This document shows, in pieces, positions 36,021 to 44,830 of a stretch of DNA of 64,000 nt. Position 1 is the first letter of the stretch. The number at the start of each line of letters is the position of its first letter. The stretch covers positions 19,781 to 83,780 of the forward strand of contig JAGXAB010000019.1 in NCBI GenBank assembly GCA_018971775.1, read 5' to 3'. The notes under the pieces are model-generated. The model was given only the letters and a program-made list of their open reading frames with translations, searched no databases and was not told where the DNA came from. Origin of the DNA: Cyanobacteria bacterium REEB67. Lineage in GTDB: Bacteria > Cyanobacteriota > Vampirovibrionia > Obscuribacterales > Obscuribacteraceae. The translations under genes were made by a program, and so were the position numbers.

Positions 36021-36533
36021 TTATAAGTCACTGAAACGAGCCAATCTGTCGACGGCTAACTGCACGATTTCGGTGACGTTCTTGGCCAGTTGCAGCCTGG
36101 GCAAAGCGCTGAGCTCGACCCAGCGAGCACCCCAGACTTCATCGCTGGCGGCAGGCCTGGGCAATTCGCCCGAAAGCTCAAGCAGTGGCCGACACAGGTA
36201 GGCGATGTCCATGTGGATTACAGGACTGCCGTTTTCATGGGCGAGGACGCGGTGCATGACCAGGGGAGCCGGCAAAATAAAGGCCTCGAGGTCGCCGGTA
36301 TCGGGAACGGCGTCGGCGACAATCTGGCATTCGACGCCGGTCTCCTCCAACACTTCGCGCAGGCAGGCCTGGTGAGGCAATTCACCCTCGTCAAGATGCC
36401 CACCGGGCGGTAGCCAGGCACCGATGCGCTTGTGATGGATCAGTAAAATCTGTCCCTGGGCGATTATTACCGCCGAGGCGGTAAAGTGCGCATTAAGGGG
36501 AATAGATTGATCAGGGATAAGTTGGTTATGCAT
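36021..36533 (-). CDS. Nudix hydrolase
   Basis: About 170 residues from ATG 36533. Nudix enzymes cleave nucleoside diphosphates linked to another moiety. The Nudix box is complete: GGHLDEGELPHQACLREVLE followed by ETGVE, carrying the REVLEETG metal-binding core. Preceding strands (FTASAVIIAQGQILLIHHK) and the proline-rich LPPGG are typical. The C-terminal part (WGARWVELSALPRL) fits the fold. The substrate cannot be told from sequence. The gene stands alone, divergent from the MoxR operon. Confidence 0.85.
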   Translation of the reverse strand: MHNQLIPDQSIPLNAHFTASAVIIAQGQILLIHHKRIGAWLPPGGHLDEGELPHQACLREVLEETGVECQIVADAVPDTGDLEAFILPAPLVMHRVLAHENGSPVIHMDIAYLCRPLLELSGELPRPAASDEVWGARWVELSALPRLQLAKNVTEIVQLAVDRLARFSDL

Positions 36534-36585
36534 GGATGGCAAAATAGTCTCAATTTAGTCTGGGCACATCGGGAGGGCCTAAAAC

Positions 36586-37548
36586 TTGGCCAGAACTTTA
36601 GTCGTTTCTACACCACTGTCTATAGGCGATATTGTAGGACGCGCATTCAGAATTTTCCGCCAACATCTACTTTTGATCGGCAAAACTCTCGCCTTGCCGA
36701 CAATTTTTTTAGCGCTCGGACGCATAGCTCTCCTCGTCGGCGCCTCTTTCGGCGTCAAATACATGAGCAATCCGGCCGCCGGCGCGCTCTGGTTTTGCCT
36801 GGCCGGCGCCGGCGCGCTCACTATGTTTGGCGCCATGATCAATTTCTGGATCAGACAGATGGCTCTGGTGCGCTTTCTCTGCGGTTATTCGCCAAGCTAT
36901 CAAGATGCGCGTCTGTTTCTCAAGGATAAAATCTATTCACTAGTGGCCCTCTCTATCAGCTCTTTTATGGCCAGTCTCGGGGCGGCGCTCCTCTGGATGA
37001 TCGTCCTCTTCGTCTCAATGCCCGGCTTGAAAGCGCAGGGCCTGCTGCCGGTTGTAAGCTCGGTGGGGCTGGCGGTAGGTATACTCGGCATGACAGCATC
37101 GCTGGTATTGATCAGCATCGTCACCCAGCTTGTCATGACGGCTCTGGCTCTGGAAAGAGGCGAGCTCGGTCCGATGATTGCCAAGTCTTTTTCTTTGACA
37201 GTGCATGCATTTGCGCGCTCGATTGTTTTTCTAGTCGTCACAGTCGCTTCGATAATGCTGCTCGCCTACCCGCTTTCCCTACCGGCTTCGATACTTGTCT
37301 TTGGGCATATGATGGTATCAGGAGCACTCACCGGCGCCCCCGAGCCGAACGTGCCGATGTGGATCCAGGTATTCAACTCCGTCTGGGAAACGATCGTCAA
37401 CATGGTGATCGGCCCTGTATATTATCTGTCCTACGGATTATTCTATACAGATCTTTGCGTGCGACAGGAAGGCGTCGATTTGATCGAACGCCTTGATGAA
37501 GTGGAAGCCGAAGAACAGGCAAAAAGACTCAGCAGTAGCGGCTATTAG
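36586..37548 (+). CDS. Polytopic membrane protein, first gene of the MoxR operon
   Basis: The protein has 320 residues from TTG 36586, supported by GGGAGG nine bases upstream. About six hydrophobic segments are visible, among them SLVALSISSFMASLGAALLW, VGLAVGILGMTASLVLISIV and SIVFLVVTVASIMLLAYPL. The opening SIGDIVGRAFRIFRQHLLLIG resembles the membrane domain found in glycerophosphodiester phosphodiesterase-related proteins and other DUF families near MoxR genes. A short charged tail ends it. The role is unknown; the operon suggests a part in an envelope complex governed by the MoxR ATPase. Confidence 0.65.
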   Translation: MARTLVVSTPLSIGDIVGRAFRIFRQHLLLIGKTLALPTIFLALGRIALLVGASFGVKYMSNPAAGALWFCLAGAGALTMFGAMINFWIRQMALVRFLCGYSPSYQDARLFLKDKIYSLVALSISSFMASLGAALLWMIVLFVSMPGLKAQGLLPVVSSVGLAVGILGMTASLVLISIVTQLVMTALALERGELGPMIAKSFSLTVHAFARSIVFLVVTVASIMLLAYPLSLPASILVFGHMMVSGALTGAPEPNVPMWIQVFNSVWETIVNMVIGPVYYLSYGLFYTDLCVRQEGVDLIERLDEVEAEEQAKRLSSSGY

Positions 37549-37565
37549 AGCCGAGATCGGAAATC

Positions 37566-38279
37566 ATGGAATTTAAAAATATCTCGCGCGAATTGAATGA
37601 GATCGCCAAAGACTACGACTATCAACAGCCGCCTGATATATTGCTCAAGCTGCAGGAGCTGATCGCCAGCGGCCTGAGATTTTTAAAAGATCTTTTCAAC
37701 TATTTCAAGATACCGCAATTTGAAACATCCGACAGCACTGCGGTGGCGACAATTCTGCAAGTAATTGTCGTTCTTGTCGGCGTCGTGGCGGCAGTGATGG
37801 TGGTATTGCTGGTAGCGTCAAGGTTGCGCCAGTTGCAATTGCAAAAGCAAGCCGCCATCGGCACGATCATTGCCGAAGACGGTCCCCTCGACAGCAAAGG
37901 TTGGAGTACACTCGCTGAACAGCTGAGTGAGAGAGGCTCTTACAAAGAAGCCTGTCGAGCCGTTTATATGAGTATTTTGCTTTTACTGGAAGAAGAAAAA
38001 GTGATGGCATTTGCTGCCACTAAAACAAACTACGAATATTTTTACGCCTTAAAAAGAATGCCAATTATAGCGACAAACTTTCGCCAGCTTGTCGACAGAG
38101 TGGAAGAGCTCTGGTTTGGCGACCGACAGGCCACAGGCGCAGACTATAAAGACTGCCGGGAGCAGGCGCGATCGATTATCAACGCGCTGCCGGCGGCCAA
38201 ACCGAAGATCCTTACGGCGACCGCGGCGGCTCTGCATGCGACTGGGCCGGTGATCAAGTCGACCAGCGAGCCCAAATAA
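37566..38279 (+). CDS. DUF4129-type membrane protein
   Basis: The protein has 237 residues from ATG 37566. One transmembrane segment (TILQVIVVLVGVVAAVMVVL) separates a short N-terminal part from a cytoplasmic-type helical domain (about residues 105-215). In this domain WSTLAEQLSERGSYKEACRA and YEYFYALKR fit the DUF4129 pattern seen in transglutaminase-linked MoxR operons. No catalytic residues are visible. It lies 17 bases after the previous gene and two bases before the DUF4350 gene. Confidence 0.7.
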   Translation: MEFKNISRELNEIAKDYDYQQPPDILLKLQELIASGLRFLKDLFNYFKIPQFETSDSTAVATILQVIVVLVGVVAAVMVVLLVASRLRQLQLQKQAAIGTIIAEDGPLDSKGWSTLAEQLSERGSYKEACRAVYMSILLLLEEEKVMAFAATKTNYEYFYALKRMPIIATNFRQLVDRVEELWFGDRQATGADYKDCREQARSIINALPAAKPKILTATAAALHATGPVIKSTSEPK

Positions 38280-38281
38280 AC

Positions 38282-39568
38282 ATGAAAAGCTTCCTCAATA
38301 AAAGTCTGGTTGCCCAGTTGCTGGCGCTGTTTGCCGTCAGCACACTGGTGGTCTGGGGCACGCTTGCCTCCGACAAACAGCTAAATAAAATCATGCCGGA
38401 GGCCAAGACTTTTGCCTCAATCAACAATCTCAAGCCAAGCGGTCTCTCGGCCTTTTATCAACTTTGCAGACGGGCTTTCCCCGGCCGTAAGGTAAAGGAG
38501 TGGGATTATGCTTACCGCCTGCTGCAAGGCAGCACTCGCAGAAGTGACGCCTTGCCGACCGATCAACCGACAACGGCGGCCAAGGGCGTACTGGTAATCG
38601 TCAGCCCGGAAGAGTCACTCGCCCCTTTCGAAGTAGAGGAGATCCTGGACTGGGTGAAACAGGGCAATGCCCTGCTCTATCTGGACAATTTTCAATTTCA
38701 CTATAATAAAAGGCTACTCGACAAGATCAAAGTCGATGCCCGTGAGCTCGAGGAACCCCTTACAGACAGGCTGAGCGATAGTCGTCTAGACCATCCGCTT
38801 TACACGCACCTGCGCACTCTCAAGCTTTCCTCTCAACAGAAGCTCTCGGGAGGCAACAGTCTCGCCGCCGTCGGCGACAAGATATTGATCCTCGAAAAAT
38901 CATTTGGCGACGGCAAGATACTGGTCGGTGCCTGTCCTCAAATGGTGAGCAACCGCCAGATTACGTCGAGCGACCGCTGGTCGAACTTTCAGTTTCTACA
39001 CAACTGGCTTGCCACCACTAATGGTGACATCTATTTTGATGAAAGATGCCACGGTACTAGCAAAGGCACAAACGTGGTCTTTTATTTCCTGCGCGGACCG
39101 GCCGGCCTCGTCCTTTTGCAAACCTTGCTCATCCTGGCTATCGCCGTAGCCAGCGCTCATCAACGCTTCGGCGCCATACTAGCGACACGAAATGCCCGGC
39201 GCATCTCTAATCTCGAGCATATCAACGGCCTGTCCAACACCTACTACAGGGCGGGTGCACGTCAGGCGGTGCTGTCCATAATCTGGAGCAGCGTCAGACA
39301 AAAATTGTGCAAGGTCTTGCAAATCAGCCCGCACGAAGAAGACGGCAAGCTGAATCAGACTCTGATTGCCCAGCAAAGATTGACCGGCTCTTATAACGCC
39401 GACACGACCGGCAAAGAGTCCAAGGAAGTAAATATGCTCACCCTGGTCGAGCAGTGCGAAAACGCTGTAAATAGAAAAGACTTGAACGACGATGATTTGA
39501 GGGAGCTTGTGGCTGCTTGCGATAAGATAGCGGAGCAAGCCGACAGTCTTTTGACAACCACCAGATAA
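38282..39568 (+). CDS. DUF4350-type membrane protein
   Basis: The protein has 428 residues from ATG 38282. An N-terminal transmembrane segment (LVAQLLALFAVSTLVVWGTL) is followed by the DUF4350 region: SINNLKPSGLSAFYQLCRR, then GVLVIVSPEESLAPFEVEE and LDWVKQGNALLYLDN, a Rossmann-like fold common in such operons. A second transmembrane segment (GLVLLQTLLILAIAVASAH) precedes a cytoplasmic tail. Topology suggests an extracytoplasmic domain between two anchors. It partners with DUF4129 and MoxR by context. Confidence 0.75.
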   Translation: MKSFLNKSLVAQLLALFAVSTLVVWGTLASDKQLNKIMPEAKTFASINNLKPSGLSAFYQLCRRAFPGRKVKEWDYAYRLLQGSTRRSDALPTDQPTTAAKGVLVIVSPEESLAPFEVEEILDWVKQGNALLYLDNFQFHYNKRLLDKIKVDARELEEPLTDRLSDSRLDHPLYTHLRTLKLSSQQKLSGGNSLAAVGDKILILEKSFGDGKILVGACPQMVSNRQITSSDRWSNFQFLHNWLATTNGDIYFDERCHGTSKGTNVVFYFLRGPAGLVLLQTLLILAIAVASAHQRFGAILATRNARRISNLEHINGLSNTYYRAGARQAVLSIIWSSVRQKLCKVLQISPHEEDGKLNQTLIAQQRLTGSYNADTTGKESKEVNMLTLVEQCENAVNRKDLNDDDLRELVAACDKIAEQADSLLTTTR

Positions 39569-39580
39569 AAGGAACTGATA

Positions 39581-40615
39581 ATGCAGCAACCGGCAACCTC
39601 GCTCGATAGTACGCAGGACCAATCAGGCAATAATGCCACCGGACAGGCAAGCGCCGAGGACAAAAGCGGACTGCCATTAATCAAGACCACCTTCGAGAGG
39701 CTGCGCAGCGCTCTCAATGAAAATGTTGTCGGTCAGGATCTCGTCGTCGACCAGTTGCTTACCGCCCTGCTGGCCGATGGTCATGTCCTGCTCGAGGGCG
39801 TACCGGGCACGGCCAAGACGATGCTGGTCAAAACCCTTGCATCTCTGGTCGGAGCGGAATTTGGCCGAGTGCAATTAACCCCAGACATGCTGCCTTCCGA
39901 CATCCTTGGCACCAATGTTTACGATCTCAATACGCGTACCTTCACTCTGCGCAAAGGGCCGATTTTCACAGGCCTTTTACTGGCCGATGAAATCAACCGC
40001 ACACCACCCAAGACGCAATCGGCGCTTCTCGAAGCAATGGAAGAGCGCCAGGTCACTCTGGATGGCCATACCGAAAAACTCTCCGACCTTTTTATGGTTG
40101 TCGCCACCCAAAATCCGATCGAATTTGAAGGTACTTATCCGCTACCGGAAGCGCAGCTCGACCGCTTCATGATGAAGGTAGTGATCAGCTATCCGCAAGG
40201 CGACGCCGAAAAACAAATGCTGCGCAACTGGCAAGCCGGCTCCTATTCACGCTTCGCTCGCCCCTTGAGCGCGGTTTCCACTGAGGCCGAAATCCTCGCT
40301 TGCCGGAAGCAGCTCTCGCAAATAAAAGTCGAAGAAAGCGTTATGGATTATTTGATCGAGCTGGTGCAGAAATCGCGCAATCTTTCAGATTTACATCTCG
40401 GAGCCAGTCCTCGTGCCGCCCTCGCCTGGCTCTCGGCGGCGAAAGCGCATGCGGCCATAGAAGGGCGCGATTTCGTGACGCCGGACAATATCAAATTTAT
40501 CGCCGAACCCGTGCTGCGGCATCGCCTGCTGCTCACGGCTGAGAGCGAGCTAGATGGCGTGACGATTGCCCAGGTAATAGCCAACCTCCTGCGCCAGGTG
40601 CCCGTACCGCGATGA
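39581..40615 (+). CDS. MoxR-family AAA+ ATPase
   Basis: The protein has 344 residues from ATG 39581. MoxR ATPases act as chaperones for assembly or activation of protein complexes. The sequence shows Walker A in LLEGVPGTAKTMLVKTLA, Walker B in LLADEINRTPPKTQSALLEA, sensor 1 in MVVATQNPIEFEGTYPLPEA and the family lid segment near LHLGASPRAALAWLSAAK. Length is typical. Its stop overlaps the DUF58 start as ATGA, the standard pairing of these two genes. Confidence 0.93.
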   Translation: MQQPATSLDSTQDQSGNNATGQASAEDKSGLPLIKTTFERLRSALNENVVGQDLVVDQLLTALLADGHVLLEGVPGTAKTMLVKTLASLVGAEFGRVQLTPDMLPSDILGTNVYDLNTRTFTLRKGPIFTGLLLADEINRTPPKTQSALLEAMEERQVTLDGHTEKLSDLFMVVATQNPIEFEGTYPLPEAQLDRFMMKVVISYPQGDAEKQMLRNWQAGSYSRFARPLSAVSTEAEILACRKQLSQIKVEESVMDYLIELVQKSRNLSDLHLGASPRAALAWLSAAKAHAAIEGRDFVTPDNIKFIAEPVLRHRLLLTAESELDGVTIAQVIANLLRQVPVPR

Positions 40616-42036
40616 CCGCCAGCCGCAGGCTCTATCTGCTTCTGATACTGGCTATGGTACCGATGATTATCTCGGCCTTTTTTCCGTTCGTAGAAAAACT
40701 CGGCCTGGCAATCGATGTTGTCTTGCTTATCGCTTTGATCATCGACTGGCAGCTGACGACTGCGCCGCATCTCCTCGTGATCAAGCGCATCGTCGATGAC
40801 AGACTGTCGATCGGGCGCGACAACGAAGTCAAACTGATCGTCACGCATCGGGGTACAGCCGGCCAAACACTGCATTGTCAGCTGAAAGACGATACCCCGC
40901 CGCAAATAGCAAGCGATCGACAGCTCTTTTTGTTTACCCTCAAACCTGGCTCCTCGTGCCAGCTCACATATAAACTCCACCCGGCCAGGCGCGGCGCCTA
41001 CAATTTCGGACAGGTCAACCTGCGTTATTTAAGCTATCTCGGCCTTTTCTGGAAACAGGCAAAAGGAGCGGAAAGAGAAGAGATCAAAGTCTTCTCGGAT
41101 CTGAAAGCGCTGCACGATTTGTCCGTCAAGCTGGCTCACTCTTCCGAGCTCGGCGAATTGCATCAGCGCAAACGTGGTCAAGGCACGGACTTCGCCTCGC
41201 TTCGCGAATATGCCGTCGGCGATGATGCCAAGGCAATCGATTGGAATGCCACCGCCCGCAGGGACAGACCGGTATTGCGTACATACGAAGCGGAACAGGA
41301 ACAAAGACTGCTCATCCTGGTCGACGCCGGACGCATGATGGTTTCGGATCTGGAAGGTTTGACACGCTTCGACCGCGCCCTGAACGCGGCTCTTTGCCTG
41401 GCTTTGACCGGCCTCAGCCACAACGACCAAGTGGGCATCGGCATCTTCGCCGACAAGCCCTTGCTCTATTTGCCGCCCAAGCGAGGCAAAGCTTATATGC
41501 ATAAAATTCTCGAGGCAACGTTTGCCGTACAGCCTCGTATGGTCGAGCCTGATTATGCAAGCATCCTGGCCTACTTCGCCCAGGCTCAGAAAGGCCGCTC
41601 TCTGATGGTGGTGTTGAGCGATCTCACTGATCCGACCGGCTCGCAATCGCTGCTCGCCGGTATGGCCAATCTGGCACCACGCCATTTACCATTTTGCGTC
41701 ACCCTCAAGGATAGACAGCTGCAGAAACTGGCTCAAAAAGACGACTTCTCAGCAAGCGCGGCGGCACTCGAGCAAATAAAAGAGGGAAAGCAAAGCCAGC
41801 CAGTAGAAAAAATAAAAAACATACAAGAAGTTCAAGAAGTTCAAGAAGTTCAAGAAGTTCAGAATATTCAGGACATCTATCGCCGCGCTATCGCCATCGA
41901 CCTGCTTGGCCAGCGAGAGCTGGCTCTTTCAGTCTTGACCAGACGGGGATGCATGGTGCTGGACTGCTCACCACAAGAGTTGTCCGACAAGCTCGTCGAC
42001 AAATACATCGAAGTAAAAGCACGCGGCCGACTTTAA
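40612..42036 (+). CDS. DUF58 (vWA-like) protein
   Basis: The protein has 474 residues. Two hydrophobic segments at the N-terminus (LYLLLILAMVPMIISAFFPF, then LAIDVVLLIALIIDW) precede an Ig-like region and the DUF58 core: GQGTDFASLREYAVGDDAK, IDWNATARRDRPVLRTYEA, then EQRLLILVDAGRMMV, where a vWA-type DxGxM replaces the usual DxSxS. DUF58 proteins are usual partners of MoxR. An EVQ repeat (residues about 405-417) interrupts the C-terminal part. Confidence 0.88.
   Translation: MTASRRLYLLLILAMVPMIISAFFPFVEKLGLAIDVVLLIALIIDWQLTTAPHLLVIKRIVDDRLSIGRDNEVKLIVTHRGTAGQTLHCQLKDDTPPQIASDRQLFLFTLKPGSSCQLTYKLHPARRGAYNFGQVNLRYLSYLGLFWKQAKGAEREEIKVFSDLKALHDLSVKLAHSSELGELHQRKRGQGTDFASLREYAVGDDAKAIDWNATARRDRPVLRTYEAEQEQRLLILVDAGRMMVSDLEGLTRFDRALNAALCLALTGLSHNDQVGIGIFADKPLLYLPPKRGKAYMHKILEATFAVQPRMVEPDYASILAYFAQAQKGRSLMVVLSDLTDPTGSQSLLAGMANLAPRHLPFCVTLKDRQLQKLAQKDDFSASAAALEQIKEGKQSQPVEKIKNIQEVQEVQEVQEVQNIQDIYRRAIAIDLLGQRELALSVLTRRGCMVLDCSPQELSDKLVDKYIEVKARGRL
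41824..41859 (+). repeat. Four tandem copies of CAAGAAGTT inside the DUF58 gene
   Basis: A 9-bp unit is repeated four times exactly from 41824, giving an in-frame Gln-Glu-Val repeat. Exact copies suggest recent replication slippage; changes of one unit keep the frame. Confidence 0.9.
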
Positions 42037-42044
42037 CAAACAGC

Positions 42045-43874
42045 TTAAACGAGACTGTTGTCGCAGGCGTATTTGACGAGAGCAGTGCGGCTTTTCAGGT
42101 GTAATTTCTTGCGGATACGCGAGGCATGAAGCTCGACGGTCGATTCGGTGAGAAATAGTCGCTGAGCGATTTCGCGATTGGCGTAACCGGAAGCGATCAA
42201 ACGCAGCACTTCCATTTCACGCGAGGAAAGGGGAGTAAGTGCGCCATCAGCGCTGTTTTTGTCCTGCGGCGACGGGCCCGAGGACTTGGTCGGCGCCTTG
42301 GTGGCAACCTCCAGGGCATTGGTCAACTGCTGGGTGAGGTTGCCGAGCAAGTTCATATGGAAGAGCTGATCTTTAACCTGATGATAGGTCTGACTGTGAG
42401 AAAGGGCCACAGAAGCCTGCGAGGCCGTGAGCTCGATCGTTTCTAGCTCCTCTTCGGTCCATAGCCTGGCCCGGCTGCCATCAACCAGGATCAAAACGCC
42501 GAAGGGCTGCCCCTGGTAGGAGAGCGGCGCACCGGCCATACTCATGATGCCACTGTCGAGCAATTGATCGACTTCGGTCGGGATGAGGGGACCCGTCGAT
42601 TTTATCTGGGAAACATCGGCGTAGGAAATAGTTTTCTGGGAAAAGAGCGATATGACAAAGATCGGAAATTGTCCGGTGCGACCAAGGCCGAGCGGCGAGA
42701 GATCAGGCTCGACATATTCGTGGGTGACCATCGGATGGGATGGTCCGTCGGTGCGAATGATCAAACAACGCGTGGCGCGGAAGGCGCGGCCAAGACTGTC
42801 GGCAAGAGTCTGCAAAACGTGATCACGATCAAGCGAAGAATGCAATTTGCAAACAGTCTGACGTAACCAGCGCTCAAAATTGAGACGGCGGGAGATGTCG
42901 CTCAAGCTGGCCGGGTCACCTCCGGCACCGGACGCTGCACCAGATGCGGTGCCGCCGCCGGACAGATTGGCCCTGGAAGACCCTTTTTTCTCAGAGCCCG
43001 AGCCACCACTAGTAGTGCTAACAGAACCGACGGAACCAACAGAAATTTTACTGTGTTTGTTTTCTCCAGTCAGACTGATGCCGCCGACTGCGCCGTCGAG
43101 GGCAGGGTCACAGCCGACAGGGGCGAAGTTTTCGGCAAGGCCCAGGGACGGTGCACCCTTTGAATCACGCCCTTTGCCATCAGACCCGGAACCGCCAAAG
43201 TTTTTGTCAGAACCGACGTTCGCACCGCTGTTCAAACGCAATTTCATCAAGCGCGACTCGAGCATCTGCGAGATGACGGCACCAAGGTCGAGTAGATTTT
43301 CGGAGAAGCCGCCCGCTTTGCTGTCACGCTCCATCAGCACAAGGCCACAGATCTGGTTGGCGGCCGAGAAATTCAAAGGGAAAAGCACCGCACTGCAATG
43401 GCTGTGCAATTCGAGAAAATCAGCCAACTCCCGCATGACATGGGGAGTGTTCGCCCCGGCGCTGCCGCTCGACTGACCGAGGGGAATCCATTGCCCTTCA
43501 TGCAAAAGTTTGAATACTTCGCTCTTAGTGGCAATCGGCAAACCGCCTCTGCCGCGGCTGCCACTATCGATTGAAGACTCGTCACCGTCGGTACTGTAGG
43601 AGGCCAGGGGAACAAGACGCAAACCGTCAAAGTAATCGTCGTAGAGAGCTTCCAGAACGACGGCACGCTTCAGCTCCAGAGCCTGACAGAAAGAGCGCAT
43701 ATCCGCTTCCAGCTCGGTGGTGATCTGTTCTCGGTCGCCGCCCCCGCCGGTTGCGCCTGTCAGGTTGTCCCGTTTGACGAAGACCAGTTGCTGCAGCAGG
43801 CGGAGCACCTCCAGCATGTGGAGGTCAGGTGTTTGACTAAACTCGGTGCGTTCTGACGTCATTTCTTCCAACAT
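42045..43874 (-). CDS. GAF-domain LuxR-family transcription regulator
   Basis: The protein has 609 residues from ATG 43874. The C-terminus (about residues 540-609) is a LuxR/NarL-type helix-turn-helix: TPLSSREMEVLRLIASGYAN, REIAQRLFLTESTVELHASR, then IRKKLHLKSR. Two GAF-like domains precede it, one around residues 50-200 (LKRAVVLEALYDD, HSHCSAVLFPLNFSAANQIC) and one around 330-500 (FRATRCLIIRTD, GAPLSYQGQPFGVLILVDG). Between them lies a Ser/Gly/Asp-rich linker with repeated GSVGSV. It has no receiver domain, so it is probably controlled directly by a ligand or redox state. It is divergent from the zincin gene at 44224, a possible target. Confidence 0.85.
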   Translation of the reverse strand: MLEEMTSERTEFSQTPDLHMLEVLRLLQQLVFVKRDNLTGATGGGGDREQITTELEADMRSFCQALELKRAVVLEALYDDYFDGLRLVPLASYSTDGDESSIDSGSRGRGGLPIATKSEVFKLLHEGQWIPLGQSSGSAGANTPHVMRELADFLELHSHCSAVLFPLNFSAANQICGLVLMERDSKAGGFSENLLDLGAVISQMLESRLMKLRLNSGANVGSDKNFGGSGSDGKGRDSKGAPSLGLAENFAPVGCDPALDGAVGGISLTGENKHSKISVGSVGSVSTTSGGSGSEKKGSSRANLSGGGTASGAASGAGGDPASLSDISRRLNFERWLRQTVCKLHSSLDRDHVLQTLADSLGRAFRATRCLIIRTDGPSHPMVTHEYVEPDLSPLGLGRTGQFPIFVISLFSQKTISYADVSQIKSTGPLIPTEVDQLLDSGIMSMAGAPLSYQGQPFGVLILVDGSRARLWTEEELETIELTASQASVALSHSQTYHQVKDQLFHMNLLGNLTQQLTNALEVATKAPTKSSGPSPQDKNSADGALTPLSSREMEVLRLIASGYANREIAQRLFLTESTVELHASRIRKKLHLKSRTALVKYACDNSLV

Positions 43875-44223
43875 AGCTCAATTGCAAAATTTGCGTAGTT
43901 TCGATCAGGAAGTGGTCCAATCCAGGCGACAGAAAGCCGACCAGGGGATCGAAAAGGATGCCAAAAGAAAGCGGGGAGTGGGTTTTAAGAGATCTGGTAA
44001 ATATTTGCGGCAGGCTACCTACCAGGGATTTCTAACATCTATTCCTGGCGCGGTCGGTGTCACAGGCGACCGAACAGTCAGATTTAATATTAAACGCAAT
44101 TTTCCAAGAGCTGGCAGCGTAGCCAAAGCGCCCGCAGTTGGATACTTTCTAGTACTAGCTGCTGACAACAACTTGGTATAGAATTAATATATGTTGTTCC
44201 ATATTGTGCGAGGAGTCACTTCG
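43875..44223. other. Divergent intergenic region
   Basis: About 350 bases between the GAF-LuxR gene and the zincin gene. On the plus strand CTGACA (44162-44167) with TAATAT (44185-44190) at 17 bp is a weak promoter candidate. No repeat or RNA gene was recognised. Confidence 0.3.
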
Positions 44224-44802
44224 ATGCCCCGGAAAGCCGCTGCCCCTAAAAGCAATTCCAATTCCTCCTTCAGAAATCTGAAGAGGCAGTTTGGCAGGCG
44301 CATGGTCGAGGCTCTGCAGAAGTCTCCGACCCTGATCGATGACATCGAACGTATTCGCGAGGCCGGAGTGCGTATACGCCTCGTCGACGGCCCCTGCCGG
44401 GCCTATTACGACCGCAAGAAGCGGACGATTTATATCGGTCGCTGGTGTCCGCGCAATTACAAGCTGATCAGCATCGCCCACGAGTTTGTCCACGCCCTCG
44501 TCAAGCCGACGGTCGACCCGATCCCGGGCGAAACCGGCCGACAGGAATTTATCGACCGCTGTATAGACGAAGAGACCGAAGCTATCGTCCACGAGATTGA
44601 GATAGTCAAAGAACTGATTAAGGCGGGCATTCCGGTCGATCCCAAGGAGCTCGAGTGGCTGAAGCGCTACCGACGCGGCGGCCGCACGGCCATCCGTAAG
44701 GCCCTGCAAAAGACGATCACCTCGACTACAGGCGAAGATTATCCCGAATATTACGGTAGCTGGTACGATGAAATCGTGCCGATGTCCCGGCGACTGCCCT
44801 GA
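44224..44802 (+). CDS. Putative zincin-like metallopeptidase
   Basis: About 192 residues from ATG 44224, chosen because GAGGAG lies eight bases upstream; an ATG at 44191 precedes this site. The motif SIAHEFVHALV (His86, Glu87, His90) is the HExxH zinc motif with catalytic Glu. The later CIDEETEAIVHE, about 27 residues on, could supply the third ligand. Before it IYIGRWCPRNYKLI forms the usual preceding strand and helix. No signal peptide is present, so action is probably cytoplasmic. The architecture resembles short DUF-type metallopeptidases. The substrate is unknown. Confidence 0.7.
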   Translation: MPRKAAAPKSNSNSSFRNLKRQFGRRMVEALQKSPTLIDDIERIREAGVRIRLVDGPCRAYYDRKKRTIYIGRWCPRNYKLISIAHEFVHALVKPTVDPIPGETGRQEFIDRCIDEETEAIVHEIEIVKELIKAGIPVDPKELEWLKRYRRGGRTAIRKALQKTITSTTGEDYPEYYGSWYDEIVPMSRRLP

Positions 44803-44830
44803 GCGCTCCTAGCAGACAATAAACAGTCGC

